Assembly (NCBI RefSeq): GCF_902806685.2
Contig: NC_048553.1
Location: forward strand, 12,567,440 to 12,631,439
Origin: Maniola hyperantus
Lineage: Eukaryota > Arthropoda > Insecta > Lepidoptera > Nymphalidae
Length of the DNA stretch: 64,000 bases
Reading direction: 5' to 3'
Shown here: in pieces, positions 39,346 through 48,872 of the stretch
How the letters are laid out: each line of letters opens with the position of its first letter
Numbering within the stretch: the stretch's first letter is position 1
Translations under genes and position numbers: made by a program
Notes under the pieces: model-generated
Seen by the model: the letters and a program-made list of their open reading frames with translations, nothing else
Told to the model about the DNA's origin: nothing
Database searches by the model: none

Positions 39346-39420
39346 ACGTCGTCGGTTTTACGAATTATGCGCCTTGCCTACTGGCTATTTAAGTTTCGCA
39401 ACCCGCTGAGCTTAGTCGGG
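39342..39420 (-). mobile_element. RTE fragment
   Basis: AACGTCTACGTCGTCGGTTT, ACGAATTATGCGCCTTGCC and GTTTCGCAACCCGCTGAGCT match the RTE coding strand in reverse. Flanked right by unassigned sequence to 39712. Confidence 0.65.
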
Positions 39421-39712
39421 TTATAATATTAGTATAGATGAATGTTTACTTTCATAAATCATTTTAGAAACATCAAATTAACCTCGTTTTCCCTTGTGTT
39501 CTATTAAAATGTACGAAAAAAGCTTGATTACGGATTATTCTAGCGTTATGTTTTCCTACTCTATATCCAATAATCGGGTGAAAATCGATTAATAGAGTTA
39601 GGTCCGTGATTCGAGCATTTTGACCTACTGAAAAGTCGATAACTCTGTTAGCTGAAGACATTGAGTTAGACAATGGAGTAACTAACCCCGTATATGTGAG
39701 CCTAATGACAAT

Positions 39713-39800
39713 ACAGGGTGTAACCAGAACGCTAGCAAAAACTTAGCGTTATTGTTATACTACCTAAACACAATCCAATACCAATAATAATTTGCCTCAT
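39713..39800. repeat. Third partial CAGGGTGTAACCAGAACGC repeat
   Basis: ACAGGGTGTAACCAGAACGC-TAGCAAAAAC, as at 13190. Confidence 0.65.
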
Positions 39801-39856
39801 TTTGTAGTTTTAGTGCTCTATCATTTGTATGGGTAAACTAACTTAACTCCTTTTTC

Positions 39857-40160
39857 TACAACCGCACCGCACGCCACCGCAAACAATTTCCCCCTCACCA
39901 CCTGGGTGTCTGGAGCACTTCGACCACCCGTTGTGCCAGATCCTTTTTTTCACGCACATGCAAACTGTGGAATCAACTCCCTTCATCGGTGTTCCCATTA
40001 GAGTACAAGATGGGGTTATTCAAGGGGCGGACCAACAAATTCCTGAAAGGCCGGTTACGCATTGGTGGTTCCTCTGGTACTGCAAATGTTCATGGGCAGC
40101 GGTAATCACTTAACATCAGGTGACTCGCCTGCTCGTTTGCTTACCATTTTCATTTAAAAA
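39857..40160 (+). pseudogene. LINE ORF2 C-terminus and 3' end (Jockey/CR1-like)
   Basis: An open frame from 39857 to the TAA at 40103-40105 encodes RTCKLWNQLPSSVFPLEY, KMGLFKGRTNKFLKGRL and RIGGSSGTANVHGQR. The LWNxLPSSVFP...FK...N..L pattern is the usual C-terminal signature of non-LTR reverse transcriptases of the Jockey/CR1 type. After the stop comes CATCAGGTGACTCGCCTGCT and an A-run. Upstream catalytic parts are absent. Distinct from the LINE at 40460. Confidence 0.8.
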
Positions 40161-40372
40161 AAAAATATTAACTTTATTCCGCGGATAGGGTACAGTGATG
40201 CACCATTGTGTCCATTCTGCGAGAAGTTGCTGCTCTATTGATATGATAACTCCGTTACCTGGATATATTCTGATATTCTATGAGCGTGAATTAGAGCGCA
40301 GTTAAGTATCCTTTTCATAAAGTACCGTACTCAGAGTTTCATAGGAAAAACTGAAAAATTCTGACTACTTTT

Positions 40373-40455
40373 TTGGGTTCCGTACCTCAAACAGAAAAAA
40401 CGAACCCTTATAGGATTACTTTGTTGTCTGTCTGTCTGTCCGTCTGTCCGGCTGT
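40373..40455 (-). mobile_element. G-family 3' scrap
   Basis: GGGTTCCGTACCTCAAACAG, CCCTTATAGGATTACTTTG and a (GTCT)n tract. Confidence 0.65.
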
Positions 40456-40459
40456 TGCC

Positions 40460-40832
40460 TGTCTATCGGTATTCTACAGGATAATTTCGGAGAGTGTGCC
40501 GAAGAACTTTTTGACCTGGTTCCTCCTTCACCATTCTACTATCGTACTGCAAGACATTCGCCAAGGTCTGCACCCGTAGGTAGCTAATCGAAATTCCACG
40601 GATACGTACGAAGCGATTTGCCTCCTCATTTCTAATCCGAACCGCTAAGATTTGGAACGTCCTTCCAGCATCAGTTTTCCCCTCTAATTATAATATGGGT
40701 ACCTTCAAGTCAAGAGTGAATAGGCATCTTCTAGGCAAGCGCGCTCCATCTTCGGCTGCATCATCACTTGCCATCAGGTCTGATTGCAGCCAAGCACTAG
40801 TTTATAAATTAAAAAAAAAAGTCCTTTCATGT
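40460..40832 (+). pseudogene. LINE ORF2 C-terminus and 3' end, probable partner of SINE-A
   Basis: Encodes ECAEELFDLVPPSPFYYR, then after a frameshift IPRIRTKRFASSFLIRTA, KIWNVLPASVFPSNYNMG and FKSRVNRHLLGKRAPSSA, reading through the conserved 3' tail GGCTGCATCATCACTTGCCA ... GATTGCAGCCAAGCACTAGT to an A-run. That tail is the same as the SINE-A 3' end (3391-3732). Typical non-LTR reverse-transcriptase C-terminus; 5'-truncated. Other pieces at 62176-62275 (plus) and 62335-62460 (minus). Confidence 0.8.
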
Positions 40833-41172
40833 GATATGATACTTGGTATAGTTATCATACTTTGAAAATTGAAAATATTAATTACTAGTTGATGCCCGCG
40901 ACTCCGTTCGCGTGGAATTAGGTTTTGTAAAAATCCCGTGGGAACTCTTTGATTTTCCGGGATAAAAAGTAGCCTATGTCACTCTCCAGGTCTTTATCTA
41001 TACACATGCAAAAAATTACGTCAATCCGTTGCACCGTTACGACGTGATTGAAGGACAAACCAACGAACAAACACACTTTCGCATTTATAATAAGGGTAGG
41101 TACTGATTATTGGTTCATGAACACATTTTAAGGTTACCTTTTTTCCTTTTGAGATACGGAACTCTAAAAAGG
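40823..41172 (+). mobile_element. G-family fragments split by an H2 element
   Basis: TTGGTATAGTTATCATACTT-TGAAAATTGAAAATATTA (to 40883) and TTATTGGTTCATGAACACAT ... GAGATACGGAACTCTAAAAA (41106-41172) are the two sides of one G copy; the minus-strand H2 lies between. Confidence 0.7.
40884..41105 (-). mobile_element. H2 Helitron-like element, complete, nested in G
   Basis: ACTAGTTGATGCCCGCGACT ... TAATAAGGGTAGGTACTGA. Confidence 0.8.
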
Positions 41173-41367
41173 AAATAATTCTGATTGGATACCGGATACC
41201 CCAAAATAACTACAAATAAAGCGTTACGTAAAGCGGCCAAGGTGAAAGCCGATTGTAAAAAAAACAATAGCGGCATTAAGTTTATACCTAATACCAATTT
41301 AATGATAGAGTCAGGGAGTCGTTTGAAAATGTCCGAAACAAAGAACTATTTGTCGGGGTGACATTTA

Positions 41368-41849
41368 GGCAGTGGTCCGACCGCCGCCGGCGAGAAAACG
41401 ACTAATTGTCGGCGATTTTCTCTCTCAAGAAACGCACAATAAATGTACATTCCGTGTAAACGAAAGAGATGCAAATATCAAAAGTTGCTGTCTGAACAGG
41501 CAGTCGTCGCCGGCAGTGTGAACAGTCGTTCACACTGCCGGCGACGACTCGTTTTATTAGTTTTGTCGCTGAGCGACGAGCTTTCAAAAATAAATTGCCT
41601 CAGCGGTATTCGTTCAGCGATGCTCGCTCGCTTGAACACGTGTAACGCGCGCGCAGGTTTGCACAGGACTGAGCGACCGCGGGCGAATGGCGCGAGTAAT
41701 CGCTCGTCGCACTTGCACACTCGCTTACAGCCCGGCGACAAAACTATCGAAACTACACACTCGCTTCCCGCTGGTCGCCAACTCGTTTATAGTTTCTAGT
41801 TCTACTCGTTTCTCTTTCAATTTTCTTTGTCGGTGGTCGAACCACTGCC
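41368..41849. mobile_element. TTA-flanked MITE with GGCAGTGGTC ends, copy 1
   Basis: 482 bp. Ends GGCAGTGGTCCGACCGCCG and CGGTGGTCGAACCACTGCC, flanked by TTA on both sides (41365-41367, 41850-41852), which suggests PIF/Harbinger. GC-rich interior (GTAACGCGCGCGCAGGTTTG). An extra 22-bp inverted arm at 41502-41549 is absent from copy 2 (57132-57590). Frames inside overlap the arms and show no domain. Confidence 0.8.
41502..41549. repeat. Perfect 22-bp GC-rich hairpin inside the MITE
   Basis: AGTCGTCGCCGGCAGTGTGA-AC, loop AGTC, exact complement. The right arm is standard element sequence; the left arm is extra, so it arose by inverted duplication after divergence from copy 2. Confidence 0.9.
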
Positions 41850-41959
41850 TTACTTAATTATCTAAGTAGTTGAATACAGAATAGTGGTAAGCTAGTTGAA
41901 AATCAATTGACATTTAATTACATGTACAACCGTTTCCTGTGAGTATACAAAAAGTTGTT

Positions 41960-42140
41960 TTTTGGGTTCCGTACCTCAGAAGGAAAAAAGAAACTCTTAT
42001 AGGATCACTACGTTGTCTGTCTGTTTGTCTGTCGTGTATTATATTGTAAAAGCAATGCAAAAAATGCATTTTGCTGAGGACGGACAGCGGAGGGTTATTA
42101 ATAGGGTCGCGTTAGAATCCTTCAGGTACGGGACCGTAAA
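41960..42140 (-). mobile_element. G/G2 composite scrap
   Basis: GGGTTCCGTACCTCAGAAGG, GGATCACTACGTTGTCTGTC (G, minus) then GGACGGACAGCGGAGGGTTA and GGTACGGGACCGTAAAAATG (G2 3' end, plus). Confidence 0.55.
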
Positions 42141-42154
42141 AATGTATTTTTTGA

Positions 42155-42370
42155 TCCATACTAATATTATAAATGCGAAAGTGTGTCTGTCTGTCTGTCT
42201 GCTAGCTTTTCACGGCCCATCCGTTCAACCGATTTTAACGAAATTTGGTAGAGAGATAGCTTGCATCCCGGGAAAGGACATAGACTACTTTTTATCCCGG
42301 AAATAGAAGAGTTCCCACAGGATTTTTAAAAACCTAAATCCACGCGGACGAAGTCGCGGGCATCAGCTAG
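42155..42370 (+). mobile_element. H2/Lep1-like Helitron element, complete
   Basis: A|TC-CATACTAATATTATAAATG, GTGTCTGTCTGTCTGTCTGC, TTCACGGCCCATCCGTTCAA, CATCCCGGGAAAGGACATAG and CGGACGAAGTCGCGGGCATC-AGCTAG|T. The cleanest Lep1-like copy here, 216 bp. Confidence 0.85.
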
Positions 42371-42538
42371 TGTTGTTATAAAAATAAGCAATTAAGTAAG
42401 TAGGTACCCCACAAATTAAAAAGTCTTTCCTCTCAAGTATGATTGCAGATTAACATAAAAGCAAGAGAGAATGAGCAAGACTTTAAATTAATAACGCTCT
42501 TCATATTTTTCGGGGCAAACAGAGCAAACATTAAAAAT

Positions 42539-42620
42539 CGGTCAAGTGCGAGTCGGAATCGCAGACGAAGGGTTCCGTACCATCGTCTATGAAATAACCG
42601 AAGATATTTTAGGCACAAAT
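42539..42620 (+). mobile_element. G2 5' end
   Basis: CGGTCAAGTGCGAGTCGGAA, GAAGGGTTCCGTACCATCGT. Confidence 0.6.
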
Positions 42621-42635
42621 GAAGTGGACATGCAT

Positions 42636-42832
42636 TTTATATGCGAAAATGTGCCCGTCTGTCTGTCTGCTTGCTTTTCACGGCCCAACCGTTCAACCGA
42701 TTTTCATGAAATTCGGTACAGAGTTAGCTTACATCCCGGAAACGGATATAGGCTACTTTTATCCTGGAAATTTTAAGAGTTCCCACGTAAAAAGCCTAAA
42801 TCCACGCGGACGGAGATGCCGGCATCATCTAG
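42636..42832 (+). mobile_element. Lep1-like Helitron element
   Basis: ATATGCGAAAATGTGCCCGT, TTTTCACGGCCCAACCGTTC, CATCCCGGAAACGGATATAG, CGGACGGAGATGCCGGCATC-ATCTAG. Followed by a short LINE-type tail (42835-42868). Confidence 0.75.
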
Positions 42833-42868
42833 TTCGCAATAAAGAAAATGGAATTGAATTGAACACTT

Positions 42869-43088
42869 TTTTTAACTTTCATGGCGGCCATTTTGGAATT
42901 TACTATGTGTTGTAATAGCGGCAATTGGAATAGGCACACATTCTGCGAATATTTTTGCTCTCTACCTATTTTCGCGAGATAAAGCCCGCTGACAGACATA
43001 CGGACGGACGCACGGACCTCGGAGGCTTAGTAATATGGTCCCGTTTGCACTCTTCGGGAAAAAATTCTTCGGGTACGGAACCCTAAAA
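42869..43088 (+). mobile_element. G2 3' portion
   Basis: TTTCATGGCGGCCATTTTGG ... AAGCCCGCTGACAGACATAC ... GGGTACGGAACCCTAAAAAG. Confidence 0.7.
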
Positions 43089-43257
43089 AGAGCAGATCCC
43101 AAAATGTTCATTATAAAGAAATCCCGCTAATTTGCGACGATTAATCTCTCAAGATTACCTCTGAGGAGATGCTAATTACTTTTTTAAACACAGCTGGAAC
43201 ATTTTTCTCTGTGTCCTTGGTTTATATTTTTGATGATTCGCAAAGAAATTAATTTTT

Positions 43258-43360
43258 AGGGTTCCATACCTCAAAAGAAAAAAGGAACCCTTATAGGATC
43301 ACTTTTTTGTATGTGTCTGTCTGTCGTGTATGTCAAGAAATCTTGACCTAGAATCATGTG
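43258..43360 (-). mobile_element. G-family 3' scrap
   Basis: AGGGTTCCATACCTCAAAAG, CCCTTATAGGATCACTTTT, TGACCTAGAATCATG. Confidence 0.65.
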
Positions 43361-43812
43361 GCAGGTAGGTAGACTTCACACACCTTTGAGAACATTATGG
43401 AGAACTCTCAGGCATGCAGGTTTCCTCACGATTTTTTCCTTCACCGTTAAAGCTTAAAGCATGTGATCAGTACCCTTATTATAAATGCGAAAGTGTGTTT
43501 GTTTGTTGGTTTATTGGTTTGTTGGTTTGTCCTTCAATCACGTCACAACGGTGCAACGGATTGACGTGATTTTTTGTATGGGTATAGATAAAGACCTGGA
43601 GAGTACCATAGGCTACTTTTTATTCCGGAAATTTAAAGAGTTTCCACGGGATTTTTAAAAACCTCATTCCACGCGGACGAAGTCGCGGGCATCAGCTAGT
43701 ATTTAATAACTTAAAACGCACATAACCCCGAAAAGTCAGAGGTGCGTGTCCGGGATCGAACCCCAGACCTCCGATTAGAAAGCGGACGTCCTAACCACTA
43801 GGCTATCACAGC
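43361..43812 (-). mobile_element. SINE-B with nested Helitron-like element
   Basis: Standard SINE-B (minus) running from CTTCACACACCTTTGAGAAC to the head (GGAGGTCTGGGGTTCGATCC) near 43760-43812, split at 43467-43699. Confidence 0.85.
43467..43699 (+). mobile_element. H2 Helitron-like element, exact insertion site visible
   Basis: 233 bp, TC-AGTACCCTTATTATAAATG ... CGGACGAAGTCGCGGGCATC-AGCTAG. It lies between A (43466) and T (43700) of a SINE-B; removing it restores GTGATATTTAAT as read in other copies, with no base lost or duplicated. This is the defining behaviour of Helitrons. Confidence 0.95.
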
Positions 43813-44191
43813 TTTTAAGCTAGCACATAGATTTATTAAATCCGATTTGCGTCTCACATGTTACAAGTTACGAGTCTCGGTAGAATCTACTGTTCGATGC
43901 AAAGTACGAGTAGGTACGCCAATTAGTTGAGACCACTAAGTATTTAAGACTGCTTATGTTAGGAGTACTTAGTGTTTAACGACTTGGGTACTTAGCGGGG
44001 CAAGGATTTATGAGGCGATGCTGCGCCAGGGTTGAGCTAGATATATAAGGGTTTGAAAGCAAAAATGTTAGAGCGAATTTTTAATGACTTTAAAAAGTTA
44101 TGTGTGCTGCTTTAAAAAAAAATTTACTCGTAAGTAACCGTCCAAGTAAGTAACGGAAAATGTAATTCGATAATAAAAGCATTAAATAAAC
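43813..44191. other. No gene seen
   Basis: Unassigned. Confidence 0.35.
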
Positions 44192-44465
44192 CGGCCAAGT
44201 GTAAGTCAGGGTCGCGCAACGAGGGTTCCGTGACACAGTCGTATTTTTCAATATGTTGCACGATAATTCAAAAACTATGATGCATAAAAATAAATAAAAA
44301 TCTGTTTTACAATGTACAGGTGAAGACCTTTCATATGATACCCCACTTGATATAGTTATCTTACTTCGAAAATGGAAAATTCTAATTATCAGTTTATTTA
44401 TGACCACATTTTTTTTTGTGTGATGTAACCACAAATTCACGGTCTTCAGATAGTTACGTAAAAAA
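44192..44465 (+). mobile_element. G-family repeat, 3' truncated
   Basis: CCGGCCAAGTGTAAGTCAGG to CACAAATTCACGGTCTTCAG. Confidence 0.8.
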
Positions 44466-44475
44466 TCCGCCAAGT

Positions 44476-44647
44476 CTTTTTTTTTTAAAAATATTAGCCA
44501 TGTTAAATGACTAATATTCCCCTTTCCTCTCCAACTACGCAACAAGCTTGTGTTAGGAGTAGGTACGACAATAGTGCAACGGGCGGGGTTTGAACCGTCG
44601 ACCTTTCGGTTTTCAGTCCACTCCTTTACCCGTTGAGCTATTGAGGC
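44476..44647 (-). mobile_element. SINE-C
   Basis: T-run, CATTTAACATGGCTAATATT (minus), B box GGTTCAAACCCCGCCC, A box CTCAACGGGTAAAGGAG. Confidence 0.85.
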
Positions 44648-44979
44648 TCTCTATTTTAAGTACCTAAGTATAGATTTCATAAAGATAACAGGAGAGACTT
44701 TATCAGTTGTTTTGCCTTGAAATGAAACCAGCTTTTCAATAAAGATGACTGAATTTTCTTTTCTTTTTTTAAAATCTCGGCTAAGCTTTGAGTGTCCACG
44801 AGAACTAAATAATCACAAAAACCTTAAGAAATCTTACCTCTTAATAGGATTAGAATAAAAGATCTCAGACGGACAGACCGACTTCTCTTAAACCTCTGTT
44901 TCTTAGTTGTACCTATTCATAGCTTTTTGTAATGAAAAAAGAAATCCATGCTTTGTTATAAGTGTAAGTAATTTTCATC
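44648..44979. other. No gene seen
   Basis: Unassigned; ends in a (TCA)n run at about 44978-44998 that is the tail of the next SINE-B. Confidence 0.35.
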
Positions 44980-45275
44980 ATCATCATCATCATCATCATG
45001 ATCAACCCATCACCGGCTCACTGTAGAGTCCTCCTCCACAGTGAGAAGAGTTTTGGCCATAGTCTACCACGCTGGCCATGTGCGGATTGGTAGACTTCAC
45101 ACACCTTTGAGAACATTAGGTATGGAGAACTCTCAGGCATGCAGGTTTCCTTACGATGTTTTTCTTCACCATTAAAGCAAGTGATATTTATCACAACTCC
45201 GTGAAATAAGAGGTGCTTGTCCGGGATCGAACCCGGGGCCTCCGAAAACTAGACCGATGTTTTTACCACTAAGTT
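44980..45275 (-). mobile_element. SINE-B
   Basis: (ATC)n, GATCAACCCATCACCGGCTC, CACGCTGGCCATGTGCGGAT, head near 45220-45275. First of three minus-strand SINE-B copies within 1.4 kb. Confidence 0.85.
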
Positions 45276-45506
45276 ATTACCTCTTTTTTAATGAATTGTG
45301 TAACAAATAATAACCATTAATATTTGTCGAAATAAAAAAAACGATACATGAAAATAAACCGGCCGATAATGAGCCGAATATTGAACTAAGAGCCAGCGCG
45401 TGGCAGACCTTCGCTATTTTATAAAATCTGAAAGTTTCTCTGCGTATTGTCCACAACACAGGGAGGAACGATGAGCGACTAGGTATGATATTTAGATTGA
45501 TGGATT
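45276..45506. repeat. Unassigned, with a repeat-like block
   Basis: Contains GAGCCAGCGCGTGGCAGACC and TCTCTGCGTATTGTCCACAA, which I recall as interspersed in Lepidoptera; single copy here. Confidence 0.35.
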
Positions 45507-45710
45507 GGCAGACTTCACACACCTTTGAGAACATTATGGAGAACTCTCAGGCATACAAGTTTCCTCACGATGTTTTCCTTCACCGTTAAAGCAAGTGATA
45601 TTTAATTACTTCAAAACGCACATAACTCCGAAAAGTTAGAGGTGCGTGCCCGGGATCGAACCCCCGACCTCCGATTAGAAGGCGGACGTCCTAACCACTA
45701 CGCTATCATA
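45507..45710 (-). mobile_element. SINE-B, 5' two-thirds
   Basis: TTGGCAGACTTCACACACCT ... CCGGGATCGAACCCCCGACC ... GTCCTAACCACTACGCTATC. Confidence 0.85.
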
Positions 45711-46012
45711 ACTTTATCCTGATAGTATTACACAAATCGTAAACTGATTGTGATCATTATTTCACGTGCCATTAGTCAATGGCGTTCGTTTCCATCCGAA
45801 GTACCCTCGACAGGTTGACACTTTCCTCCTCGACTCACTCATTATTTGAAAATTTCCTCGAAGCTTAATTTGATTTTGATATCCCATTAACGAATTGGTT
45901 CTGATAAAGGAAAATTCCTTTTGGAAAATGGCCGACTCTTTAAGTATCAGAAAATGTGTCGGAAGTTATGTCTATCAAATTGGGTTTGGCTATTTAATGT
46001 TATAGTATTATA
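45711..46012. other. No gene seen
   Basis: Unassigned. Confidence 0.3.
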
Positions 46013-46110
46013 GTGGCGCCGATTCTGTTGCCTTTCTATAAACTAAATTTAGAGTAGATAGGTATCTGTTTCTTTTTAATATTGCTAAAAAAGGACGGAA
46101 CATGAATTAT
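46013..46110 (+). mobile_element. GGCACCGATTC-family MITE, left-end fragment
   Basis: TGGCGCCGATTCTGTTGCCT, CTAAATTTAGAGTAGATAGG, GCTAAAAAAGGACGGAACAT. Confidence 0.65.
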
Positions 46111-46126
46111 TTTACCCGTGTAGACA

Positions 46127-46373
46127 ACCATGTGCGGATTGGTTGACTTCACACTCCTTTGAGAACATTATGGAAAACTCTCAGGCATGCAGGTTTCCTC
46201 ACAATATTTTCCTTCACCGTTAAAGCAAGTGATATTTAATTACTCAAAACCTGGATTTTGTCCTCGGTGCTTAAAACGCACTTAACTCCGAAAAGTTAGA
46301 GGTGCGTGCTCGGGATCGAACCCCCGACCTCCCAAACAGGAGGCGGACACGTTGTAACCACTAGGCCATCACG
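46127..46373 (-). mobile_element. SINE-B with short insertion
   Basis: CATGTGCGGATTGGTTGACT ... GGGATCGAACCCCCGACCTC ... ACCACTAGGCCATCACGGC; ACCTGGATTTTGTCCTCGGT inserted near 46249. Confidence 0.85.
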
Positions 46374-46810
46374 GCAATTACTTGTAGGAACCCATAATTT
46401 ACTACGCATCCCCTGTAAGCCCCCATGTTATATTCCCCTTGGCGATCGATCGCATTAATTATGTTAATAAGCATAGATACCAATTAACTGCGTAATGAGA
46501 TCATTTATGATTGACTTGTTACCCTTGTTACGAAACAGGGTGAAGTATGTAGGAAGTCTTCTACGGGACAACCGACTTTATGCCCCTAGAAATAAGGTGA
46601 CAAGTTGAATGTGTTGTGGTTACGAGATTAGACCTCACAAAGTACCCCATATCAATTCTCGTATGCTAAAGATCAACATGTATATTATTATCTCATTACG
46701 TTGGCCCTATAGGTGCGTCTTTACCTAGTTCTTGCCCACGACTTCATCTGCCATTCATATTTAGTAATTTATAGCCGACTTTCAAAAACCAGTGATATAG
46801 TTATTTTACT
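46374..46810. other. No gene; Helitron-like scrap at ~46728
   Basis: AGTTCTTGCCCACGACTTCA is an H2 end scrap. The rest is unassigned. Confidence 0.35.
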
Positions 46811-47034
46811 TTTTTTTTAAATTAAGATACAAGTTAGCCCATGACTGCAATCTCACCTGATGGTAAGTGATGATGCAGTCTAAGATGATAGCGGGCTAAC
46901 CTGGAAGGGGTATGGCAGTTTTTATTAAACCCATACCCCTTTGATTTCTACACGGCATCGTATCGGAACGCTAAATCGCTTGGCGGCACGGCTTTGCCGG
47001 TAGGGTGGTAACTAGCCACGGCCGAAGCCTCCCA
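46811..47034 (-). mobile_element. SINE-A body and 3' end
   Basis: T-run, AAGATACAAGTTAGCCCATG, TAAGTGATGATGCAGTCTAA, CGGCATCGTATCGGAACGCT, GCCACGGCCGAAGCCTCCCA. Confidence 0.85.
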
Positions 47035-47286
47035 CTTCAAAAATTGAAAATACTAATCTTTAGTTCATGACCACAATTTAATTTTTTTTTGTGTGATATA
47101 ACTACACAAATTCACGGTTTTCAGATTTTTCCCCTAACCTCTGCTATAAGACCTACCTACCTGCCAAATTTCATGATTCAAGGTCAACGGGAAGTACCCT
47201 GTAAAGGTTTCTTGACAGACAGACAGACAACAAAGTGATCCTATAAGGGTTCCGTTTTTCCTTTTGAGGTACGGAACCTTAAAAAA
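47035..47286 (+). mobile_element. G-family repeat, 3' half
   Basis: TCAAAAATTGAAAATACTAA ... GAGGTACGGAACCTTAAAAA; joined directly to the SINE-A body. Confidence 0.8.
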
Positions 47287-47651
47287 CATTAAAAACCTAA
47301 ATCATAGCCACGGGCTTAAAAGATACGGAAATTCTAATAATCACCATTTTTCTTGCCGTTCAAAAGATTTTTAACTGAAATATTTACATTAGAAACGGAG
47401 TTCCGAAGTTAATTTGCTCCAACAAAAACGGTATTCCGTCAATTTTAATTAAAACGCGTGTCCGAACGAACCCCGCTTCACCTTAATGTGGTACGTGACC
47501 TTAATTCCGTAATCAATTTTATTACGGCATTAAAACACGTATCAAGTATCAAGATTGTGGGCTTTGTTTGGGATATTGACACTTTGAATTGAACCTTCGC
47601 GGTAATTTATAAAGTGGATATAAAAATTCTAGGGAATTCAAAAACAAGTCA
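47287..47651. other. No gene seen
   Basis: Looks single-copy; no frame or domain. Confidence 0.35.
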
Positions 47652-47826
47652 TCAGTAGGTACCCTTATTATAAATTATACGAAAGTGTGTTTGTTTGTTG
47701 AGTTGTTGGTTTGTCCTTCAATCACGTCGCAACGGTGCAACAGACAGACAGAGAGAAAATCAAAGAGTTCTCACGGGATTTTTAAAAACCTAAATCCACG
47801 TGGATGAAGTCGTGGGCATCAGCTAG
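47652..47826 (+). mobile_element. H2 Helitron-like element, internally deleted
   Basis: A|TC-AGTAGGTACCCTTATTAT ... GGGCATCAGCTAG|T. Confidence 0.75.
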
Positions 47827-47828
47827 TA

Positions 47829-47922
47829 ATCTATATATATAAAAGGAAAAGCTGACTGACTGACTGACTGACTGATTGATCTATCAACGCACAGCTCAAA
47901 CTACTTTACGGATCGGGCTTTT
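47829..47922 (+). mobile_element. H1 Helitron-like 5' fragment
   Basis: TATATATATAAAAGGAAAAG, (GACT)n, ATCAACGCACAGCTCAAACT to GATCGGGCTTT. Confidence 0.7.
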
Positions 47923-47959
47923 TCACGGTAATTTATAAAGCGGATAAAAAAATGAGTGA

Positions 47960-48080
47960 TGAGTTCCCAACGAGTCACACCCAATGTAACAGTGTGACTC
48001 ATTGGGAATTGCAATGAATAAAAAACTGTTGCAAAACTGCAAAAACGTTGCAACTAGTAACAGTGTGACTCGATGGGAAA
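47960..48080. repeat. Array of inverted TCCCAACGAGTCACAC sites, locus 1
   Basis: Three copies in alternating orientation: TTCCCAACGAGTCACAC, GTGTGACTCATTGGGAA and GTGTGACTCGATGGGAA. The GTTGCAACTAGTAACAGTGT segment recurs in reverse at 53910-54062. Confidence 0.7.
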
Positions 48081-48142
48081 AAAGGGGAATTTGAAATATT
48101 TTGATGGATACCCACAAGTTTTTGATCTTTGTAATATTTTTA

Positions 48143-48235
48143 AGCTTATGCTCGCGACTTCGTCCGCGTGCGATTTTCAAAAATTTTCAAAAATCGCTTC
48201 TTAGCGGATGCCTACGTCATCTGCATGCTAAATAT
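48143..48235 (-). mobile_element. H1 Helitron-like fragment
   Basis: AGCTTATGCTCGCGACTTCG, CTTCTTAGCGGATGCCTACG; CTAG lost, internal deletions. The stretch 48236-48617 is unassigned. Confidence 0.65.
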
Positions 48236-48872
48236 CAGGATCGAAGTCGAACCCTGGATCCGCCGAAAAAGAGATCCTTAACCACAAGGATATCGTCGCT
48301 TTTTTATTATTCTCTTTACGTTTCATAAAATCCCACTCAACAAAATAATATACTTGGTTAATAATAAAATATTCTTTCGTTAAAGGAAAAATAAAGATAA
48401 ACACCTATTTCATTCCGTCCGTTCTGTTTACTGAGACTGAATGTGTTTGTGTAAGGAAATAACTTTAGAGCTCAAAGCTAAATCTTCGCCCACAAAACGC
48501 TTAGAAGAAAATCCATTTTGTGAAAATGTGGCTCGAAACAATCTCGAGGATTAATTATAATTTAAAACAAGCGCTGAAAAGTGCATCTTTAGGGCTTCTT
48601 CACCTGTACTAAAATCATCTTTACATATATAAAAGGAAAAGGTGACTGTCTGACTGACTGATATATCAACGCACAGCTCAAACGGCTGGACGGATCGGGC
48701 TGTTTGGCATGCAGATAGCTATTATGACCACGGAACAGAAAAAACAGTGGAAGTGCTAAGTAGGCGTGGCACGCGTGCCACAATTAAGCGTAGTTACGCT
48801 TAACTGATCCCAGTCGCGTTCTAATATCGCGTGGAGTTGGTAGTCTCGCGACAAATTCATATTGCCCTAGCA

